A DNA stretch of 18,345 bases from Chitinophagaceae bacterium (GTDB lineage Bacteria; Bacteroidota; Bacteroidia; Chitinophagales; Chitinophagaceae): positions 1-18,345 of the forward strand of contig DPFD01000203.1 in NCBI GenBank assembly GCA_003534175.1. Reading direction: 5' to 3'. This document shows, in pieces, positions 13,546 to 18,345 of the stretch (positions are counted from its first letter, which is position 1; every line of letters begins with the position of its first letter). Below the pieces are notes generated by a model. It saw only the letters and a program-made list of their open reading frames with translations, was not told the origin of the DNA and did not search any database. A program made the position numbers and the translations under genes.

Positions 13546-14553
13546 ATGGAAAAATCAAATTTTGTTGACCAGATAAAAGTATTTTGCCGGAGCGGACATG
13601 GAGGTGCGGGTAGCCGGCACTTCCTGCGCAACAAACTTACGGCAAAAGGCGGTCCCGATGGCGGTGATGGTGGAAGAGGCGCGCATATTATACTCAAAGG
13701 CAACGCTCAATTGTGGACATTGTTGCATTTACGGTATTACAAAAACATATTAGCGGAAAATGGTGAAAATGGCGGTGGCAATCATTGTACCGGAAGAAAT
13801 GGTAAAGACATCATCATTGAAGTACCCTTGGGTACCCTTGCGAAAGATGAAGAGACGGGAGCTGTAGAAGCAGAAATTTTGGAAGACGGTCAGGAGATTA
13901 TTTGGATGAAAGGTGGCAGGGGCGGATTAGGAAATTCGAATTTCAAAAGCGCCACCAATCAGGCACCTGATTACGCACAACCGGGCGAGCCGGGCATCGA
14001 AGGCATCAAAGTACTGGAATTAAAAGTGCTGGCCGATGTGGGTTTGGTAGGGTTTCCCAATGCGGGAAAATCAACCCTACTCAGTAGCATCACCGCGGCG
14101 AAACCAAAAATTGCCGACTATGCCTTTACCACACTGGTGCCCCAGTTGGGCATGGTGGAGTATCGTGAAGGAAAAAGTTTCTGCGTGGCTGACCTTCCGG
14201 GAATTATTGAAGGTGCTGCAGAAGGTAAGGGATTAGGACATCGCTTCCTCAGGCATATCGACAGAAACTCCGTGTTGTTGTTTGTAATTCCTGCGGATAG
14301 CAAAGACCATAAAAATGAATTTCAGGTTCTAAGAAGTGAGCTGGAGCAATACAATCCTGAAATGTTGCAAAAAGATTTTTTGATTGCCATCAGCAAATCG
14401 GATATGCTGGATGAGGAACTGAAAGAAGCCATCCGCAAGGAAATGCCTAAAGATGTTCCACACTTATTTATCTCATCTGTAACCGGCGAGGGCTTGCAGG
14501 CATTGAAAGATGAACTTTGGAAGCTGTTAAACGCCACTCCTGTAAATGGATAA
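13546..14553 (+). CDS. obg: Obg/CgtA GTPase
   Basis: A 335-residue GTPase acting in 50S ribosome assembly and stress control. The N-terminal glycine-rich Obg domain (1-158) has the repeats [11 protein letters not shown] and [14 protein letters not shown]. The G domain follows: G1 GFPNAGKST (169-177), G3 DLPGI (216-220), a G4 of SKSD (283-286) in place of the usual NKxD, and G5 SSVTGEG (310-316). There is no C-terminal OCT domain, so it is of the short type. The ATG at 13546 ([20 protein letters not shown]) gives the normal start. Its promoter must lie inside the divergent DUF6970 gene. fabH begins 2 bp after its stop, so the two are co-transcribed. Confidence 0.97.
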   Translation: MEKSNFVDQIKVFCRSGHGGAGSRHFLRNKLTAKGGPDGGDGGRGAHIILKGNAQLWTLLHLRYYKNILAENGENGGGNHCTGRNGKDIIIEVPLGTLAKDEETGAVEAEILEDGQEIIWMKGGRGGLGNSNFKSATNQAPDYAQPGEPGIEGIKVLELKVLADVGLVGFPNAGKSTLLSSITAAKPKIADYAFTTLVPQLGMVEYREGKSFCVADLPGIIEGAAEGKGLGHRFLRHIDRNSVLLFVIPADSKDHKNEFQVLRSELEQYNPEMLQKDFLIAISKSDMLDEELKEAIRKEMPKDVPHLFISSVTGEGLQALKDELWKLLNATPVNG

Positions 14554-14555
14554 TT

Positions 14556-15605
14556 ATGTTTCGATCAGTTATAAGCGGTGTAGGGTACTATGTTCCTGAA
14601 CATGTAGTGAAAAATGAAGATCTCATTCAATACATGGATACAACTGATGAGTGGATTCGGGAACGTACGGGTATTGAGGAGCGGCGCTATGCCCATCGTA
14701 CAAAAGAGACCACCACAACAATGGCGATAGAAGCCTCAAGAAAAGCCATTGAGCGCGCCGGTTTACAGCCTGCGGATATTGATTTCATTGTTTTTGCTAC
14801 GCTGAGTCCGGATTATTACTTTCCCGGATGTGGTGTATTGTTACAACGCGCCCTGAAGATGCGGGAGATAGGAGCATTGGATGTGCGCAACCAGTGTAGC
14901 GGTTTCGTTTATGCCTTATCGGTAGCTGATCAGTTTATAAAATCCGGAATGTATAAAAATATTCTGGTGGTGGGTAGTGAAAAACATTCGTTTGGATTAG
15001 ATTTTTCAACAAGGGGTAGAAATATTTCGGTCATATTTGGTGATGGCGCCGGAGCGGTGGTGCTACAAAGCTCTGATCAAACCCACCGTGGAATCCTTAG
15101 TACGCATTTACACAGTAATGGAGAGGAAGCTGAAATTCTGGCCATGTATAATCCGGGCACACATGCCAATTACTGGAAAGACACCCGTTATGCTGATTTC
15201 AATGAAGCTGAAATAGGTGACATGTTCATGAGCCATGCCATGATTGACAACGCACAGAATTTTCCGTATATGGACGGACAAAGTGTATTTAAAACTGCGG
15301 TGGTGAAATTCCCTGAAGTAATTATGGAGGCCCTGAATCATAATCAACTCCAACCCTCCGATCTTAACCTGCTTATACCGCATCAGGCCAATTTACGCAT
15401 CGCTCAGTTTGTGCAAAAGAAATTACAGTTACGGGATGATCAGGTATACAACAACATTCAGCGATACGGAAACACTACGGCTGCTTCTATCCCCATTGCA
15501 CTGGCCGAAGCGTGGGAGCAGGGAAAAATAAAAGAAGGTGACCTTGTTTGTCTTGCCGCATTCGGTAGTGGATTCACCTGGGCAAGCGCATTGATCAGAT
15601 GGTAA
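14556..15605 (+). CDS. fabH: Beta-ketoacyl-ACP synthase III (FabH type)
   Basis: A 349-residue KAS III that starts fatty acid synthesis by joining acyl-CoA to malonyl-ACP. The catalytic triad is present: Cys114 in NQCSGFVYALS, His276 in PHQANLRIAQF and Asn306 in YGNTTAASIPIAL. Other marks are TTDEWIRERTGIEERRYA and the glycine-rich FGSGFTWASALIRW end. It is some 25-30 residues longer than the 317-residue E. coli FabH, mainly around 185-245 (for example NPGTHANYWKDTRYADFNEA), which places it in a subgroup of 3-oxoacyl-ACP synthase III family proteins. Another fabH may exist elsewhere, and the acyl preference is unknown. The ATG at 14556, 2 bp after obg, is chosen. It overlaps the lipid kinase gene by 7 bp (ATGGTAA). 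Confidence 0.92.
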   Translation: MFRSVISGVGYYVPEHVVKNEDLIQYMDTTDEWIRERTGIEERRYAHRTKETTTTMAIEASRKAIERAGLQPADIDFIVFATLSPDYYFPGCGVLLQRALKMREIGALDVRNQCSGFVYALSVADQFIKSGMYKNILVVGSEKHSFGLDFSTRGRNISVIFGDGAGAVVLQSSDQTHRGILSTHLHSNGEEAEILAMYNPGTHANYWKDTRYADFNEAEIGDMFMSHAMIDNAQNFPYMDGQSVFKTAVVKFPEVIMEALNHNQLQPSDLNLLIPHQANLRIAQFVQKKLQLRDDQVYNNIQRYGNTTAASIPIALAEAWEQGKIKEGDLVCLAAFGSGFTWASALIRW

Positions 15606-16522
15606 ACGGCGAAAGACATATCGTATTTTTAGTCAACCCTGTTTCAGGCGGAAAAGCGAAGGAGAAGCTCATTCATACCATCAGTAAGTCTGCTGAAAAT
15701 GCACACATCCGGTTTGAAATAATGTCAACCGAAGCGGATGGAAATTATGATACCCTCAAAAATAAAATACAACGGGAACGGATAACCGATGTGGTGATTT
15801 GCGGGGGAGATGGGAGTATCCGTTCAGTAGTAGGGGCTCTGCGAGATGAACCTGTTCGTTTTGGAATTATCCCCGCCGGTTCGGGAAACGGCTTAGCCCG
15901 GGCGGCGCGCATTCCTTTAAACACCACCGAAGCTTTAAAAGTGATTATGCGCCCGTATACCTTATTGGTAGATGGTTTTTTGGTTAACAACCAATTCAGC
16001 TGCATGCTTACCGGTTTGGGGTTTGATGCACACGTAGCCTATCAGTTTGCGCAAAAAAAGCGCAGGGGTTTACTGACATATCTTATTGAAACCATTCGGC
16101 ATTTTTTCAATGCCTCCTCCTATCGGTTCAATGTTCGTTTACAGCATACGGACCAGGAAGTGCAGGCATACTTCATCAGCATTGCCAACAGCAATCAGTT
16201 TGGAAACGACGTTACCATTGCGCCCTGTGCCTTACTCAATGATGGTAAACTGGATATAGTGGTAGTAAACAATATGAACAAAGTTCGATTGTTATGGGAA
16301 ATGCTGCATCAGATTCGTTCAGGGAAAGTGCAGCCGGCAGACAGTGAAAAATTTAGGAAGAATATTCACTATGTGCAGGCATCTTCCCTGCAAATCACCA
16401 ATCCGGAAATGGCCCCATTGCATATTGACGGTGACCCGGTGGAAACAAGTGGGTATATTGATATACAAATTATTCCAAACGCATTTCAATTACTGGTACC
16501 CGAAATAAGCTCACTTCAATAA
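15599..16522 (+). CDS. YegS/DagK-type lipid kinase
   Basis: A 307-residue member of the diacylglycerol kinase catalytic family (YegS, DgkB, BmrU). The ATP site is seen in LVNPVSGGKAKEKL (11-24), VVICGGDGSIRSVVGAL (65-81) and IIPAGSGNGLARAARIP (90-106). The C-terminal beta-rich domain follows, with ISIANSNQFGNDVTIAPCAL and LNDGKLDIVVVNN. Such enzymes phosphorylate diacylglycerol or related lipids at the membrane face; the exact lipid is not predictable here. Its start lies within the last codons of fabH (7-bp overlap). With fabH it makes a lipid-related operon behind obg. Its 3' end overlaps the convergent patatin gene by 12 bp. Confidence 0.9.
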   Translation: MVNGERHIVFLVNPVSGGKAKEKLIHTISKSAENAHIRFEIMSTEADGNYDTLKNKIQRERITDVVICGGDGSIRSVVGALRDEPVRFGIIPAGSGNGLARAARIPLNTTEALKVIMRPYTLLVDGFLVNNQFSCMLTGLGFDAHVAYQFAQKKRRGLLTYLIETIRHFFNASSYRFNVRLQHTDQEVQAYFISIANSNQFGNDVTIAPCALLNDGKLDIVVVNNMNKVRLLWEMLHQIRSGKVQPADSEKFRKNIHYVQASSLQITNPEMAPLHIDGDPVETSGYIDIQIIPNAFQLLVPEISSLQ

Positions 16523-18345
16523 TTCAATCAGTTTACTTACAGAGGCTTTATTGGCGGGATGGTAGAAAGATTGTTCCACATCTCTGCGTTCCCTGGCCGA
16601 TAAGTGAAAATTCATAGCCGCGATTTTCTCTTCCTTCTCCGGCACATACACCATAGAAATTCGGGTTAACGGTACATCGAGCATACCTGTAAAATAACTT
16701 ACCTGATCATTCTGAAAATAATCCTGCAGTTTATACCAATTGTGCTGCAACACAGTGAATGGATTAATCAGCATATCCGATAATGAATTTGTGATAAAGG
16801 GATTTTGCCAGTTGTCGGTTTGCTTATCCCGAATCATGAGCATAACCACTCCTCCGGTATTTTCGTTTATCCATTCCTGAAAGTATTCAATGAATCGAAG
16901 GCTGGTTTCGGTTCCATAGTTATCCCGAAGTCCGGCATCCATTACATCAATAACCGGATTGGTGGGCAACCATACATTGGGCAACACATACGGGAAGGTG
17001 GCGTTCATCCGCAACGCCGTAAGAGCCCTCAGGTTGCGGGGTTCAAGATCTTTAAAAAATGCATTAAAATCTACCGCGTCGGGGCTGCTCAACGAATCTT
17101 TTTCGTAGAGACGGGGCTTCATCATAAAGCTGATGGGCTGTGAGCAGATCATCATTTTCCTTCCGTCGCTTTTAATCACTGAGTTAAACATCATCATGGG
17201 AATCATTGCCTCTGCTTCTTCCTTAACCCTGTCTTTAATCTGAAAGTTCAGCATGTTTCTGGTGTTGTCAGACAGCTTTTTTTCAAATGCATATCCGCGG
17301 TCTTTTATATAGGATTGTCCGTCTACCTCAAACTTCTGAACCGGTGCAAACAAATCTCTCGCTATCATGGAAGTAAACACGGGATTAAGCAGATCACCTG
17401 AAATCTGCTCACCAAATTTTGGAGCATGCAGGTTGATGTTCCTGCCCAACACCTTTTGCCGGTACAACTCACGGTAATAGGTAGCCGCCAACATACCTCC
17501 GCTGGCGCCGGTCATCATAAATGTTTGCTTCATCAAATCGCCATCGGTGAGGCTATCAAGTTGCTGCAGGGAGCTCATCACAAAGGCAGCGCTTCGTAAT
17601 CCTCCGCCACTCACATTCACAAACACCATCAGTGGTTTATCCTCTTTCTGGCGTTTCTTCCATTTCTCCAGTACCTCTATCATCTGCTGCTTATCCTGTG
17701 CTATTTTTTCCGGTGTACACAATTGTTGAAGCGATGATTTATTATACGCGGGACGTAACTCTGGCTTATCATAATGCAATCCGTACGCTTTATTGCGCGG
17801 ATCAATAATTTCATTCTTATACAAAGCGTTTATCCCAATTACAAGTATGATGGTAAACAGCAGGCTCCAGCTCCCCAGAAAATAAGCGAGTGCACCCATC
17901 ACAGCTATCAATACGGCAAACAGAATCAGAAAACTGGCAGCAGCGGGCATTTCGAAATAACGGTTCTCCAGTAAAAACCCTACTACCACAAGCGAAACAA
18001 AAGCAAGAAAGATACACACCATTCCGGCGAGGTGGTGGCGTTTAAAAACCACATCAATAAACTCCTGCCGATAATGCGCAACGGAACGGGGTTTGCGTAA
18101 CCTGAAGGATGGAGTGAGAAAATAATTCACCCGTATCTCCCGAAACTTTGCGGTAGGCCTTGTAGCCTGTTGAAAGGTTTTACGAAATTGTTGAGGGTTA
18201 GCCACCAGGGGAGCAATGCTGCGCACGATGGTTCTCTCAGCGCTAAAAAAGTAGGCAAAGGAAAGAAACCAGATGAATAGGATACCCAGCCATACGCTGA
18301 AAATCATGTACCAGATATCTTCAGCAGGTTTGAGTTCTACATAAT
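16511..18345 (-). CDS. Membrane-anchored patatin-like phospholipase, 5' end cut off by window edge
   Basis: A patatin-fold serine hydrolase with N-terminal membrane helices. Counting from the Met at 18307, helices lie at about 4-22, 94-113, 122-144 and 148-164. The catalytic part follows: the oxyanion motif NVSGGGLRSAAF (231-242), the nucleophile elbow TGASGGM with Ser269, and the Asp457 of the dyad in DVMDAGLRDNYG. The C-terminal end is at 16511. The frame stays open from the Met at 18307 to the right edge and reads YVELKPAEDIWY, which looks coding, so the true start is probably beyond 18345. The catalytic domain is likely cytosolic or periplasm-facing depending on the missing part. The substrate is unknown; phospholipid or acyl-lipid hydrolysis is the family activity. 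Confidence 0.88.
   Translation of the reverse strand, partial: YVELKPAEDIWYMIFSVWLGILFIWFLSFAYFFSAERTIVRSIAPLVANPQQFRKTFQQATRPTAKFREIRVNYFLTPSFRLRKPRSVAHYRQEFIDVVFKRHHLAGMVCIFLAFVSLVVVGFLLENRYFEMPAAASFLILFAVLIAVMGALAYFLGSWSLLFTIILVIGINALYKNEIIDPRNKAYGLHYDKPELRPAYNKSSLQQLCTPEKIAQDKQQMIEVLEKWKKRQKEDKPLMVFVNVSGGGLRSAAFVMSSLQQLDSLTDGDLMKQTFMMTGASGGMLAATYYRELYRQKVLGRNINLHAPKFGEQISGDLLNPVFTSMIARDLFAPVQKFEVDGQSYIKDRGYAFEKKLSDNTRNMLNFQIKDRVKEEAEAMIPMMMFNSVIKSDGRKMMICSQPISFMMKPRLYEKDSLSSPDAVDFNAFFKDLEPRNLRALTALRMNATFPYVLPNVWLPTNPVIDVMDAGLRDNYGTETSLRFIEYFQEWINENTGGVVMLMIRDKQTDNWQNPFITNSLSDMLINPFTVLQHNWYKLQDYFQNDQVSYFTGMLDVPLTRISMVYVPEKEEKIAAMNFHLSARERRDVEQSFYHPANKASVSKLIELLK

Noticed and set aside
14517-14555. 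fabH start inside obg
   Set aside because: The ATG at 14556 gives the usual KAS III N-terminus (FRSVISGVGYYVP).
1-18345. CRISPR array, tRNA, rRNA, insertion sequence or prophage
   Set aside because: No regularly spaced repeats, cloverleaf-like sequence, transposase, integrase or structural phage gene was seen.

Overview
The window looks like chromosome of a Bacteroidota bacterium, most likely from the Chitinophagaceae or near it. The clues are the protein families (DUF2200, DUF6970, a short Obg without an OCT domain, PaaABCD variants), the lack of Shine-Dalgarno sites in front of most genes, and -7 promoter elements of the Bacteroidota type (TAnnTTTG). No rRNA, tRNA, CRISPR array, insertion sequence or phage gene was seen.

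Left part (1-4602): a partial minus-strand amidohydrolase lipoprotein (YtcJ type) runs off the left edge, with a DUF2200 gene upstream of it. Divergent from these is ligA, the NAD-dependent DNA ligase. It is followed by a small stand-alone NUMOD4/HNH-type protein with a C-terminal helix-turn-helix and a clear intrinsic terminator. Between 4603 and 5272 lies an AT-rich stretch without an intact gene. It holds two minus-strand terminator-like hairpins and a possible decayed reading frame.

Centre (5273-13162): a phenylacetate (paa) catabolic block. A minus-strand JmjC/cupin_8 oxygenase gene is divergent from a TetR-family regulator. The regulator overlaps paaE (reductase of the phenylacetyl-CoA epoxidase), then come paaA, paaB, paaC, paaD, a PaaG-type isomerase, the PaaI hot-dog thioesterase, an unrecognised five-helix membrane protein and a PaaY-like left-handed beta-helix protein. 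PaaABCE would epoxidise the ring of phenylacetyl-CoA, PaaD would help mature the iron centres, PaaG would isomerise the epoxide to oxepin-CoA, and PaaI/PaaY would rescue CoA from dead-end thioesters. The ligase (PaaK), PaaZ, PaaF, PaaH and PaaJ are not in the window. Two related palindromes, one before the TetR gene and one before paaA, look like the operators of this regulator. They are the most informative regulatory signal here.

Right part (13163-18345): a small DUF6970 secreted protein gene ends base-to-base against paaY and starts 2 bp from obg. obg, fabH (ketoacyl-ACP synthase III) and a YegS/DagK-type lipid kinase form a tight plus-strand operon. It converges, with a 12-bp overlap, on a membrane-anchored patatin-like phospholipase gene that runs off the right edge.
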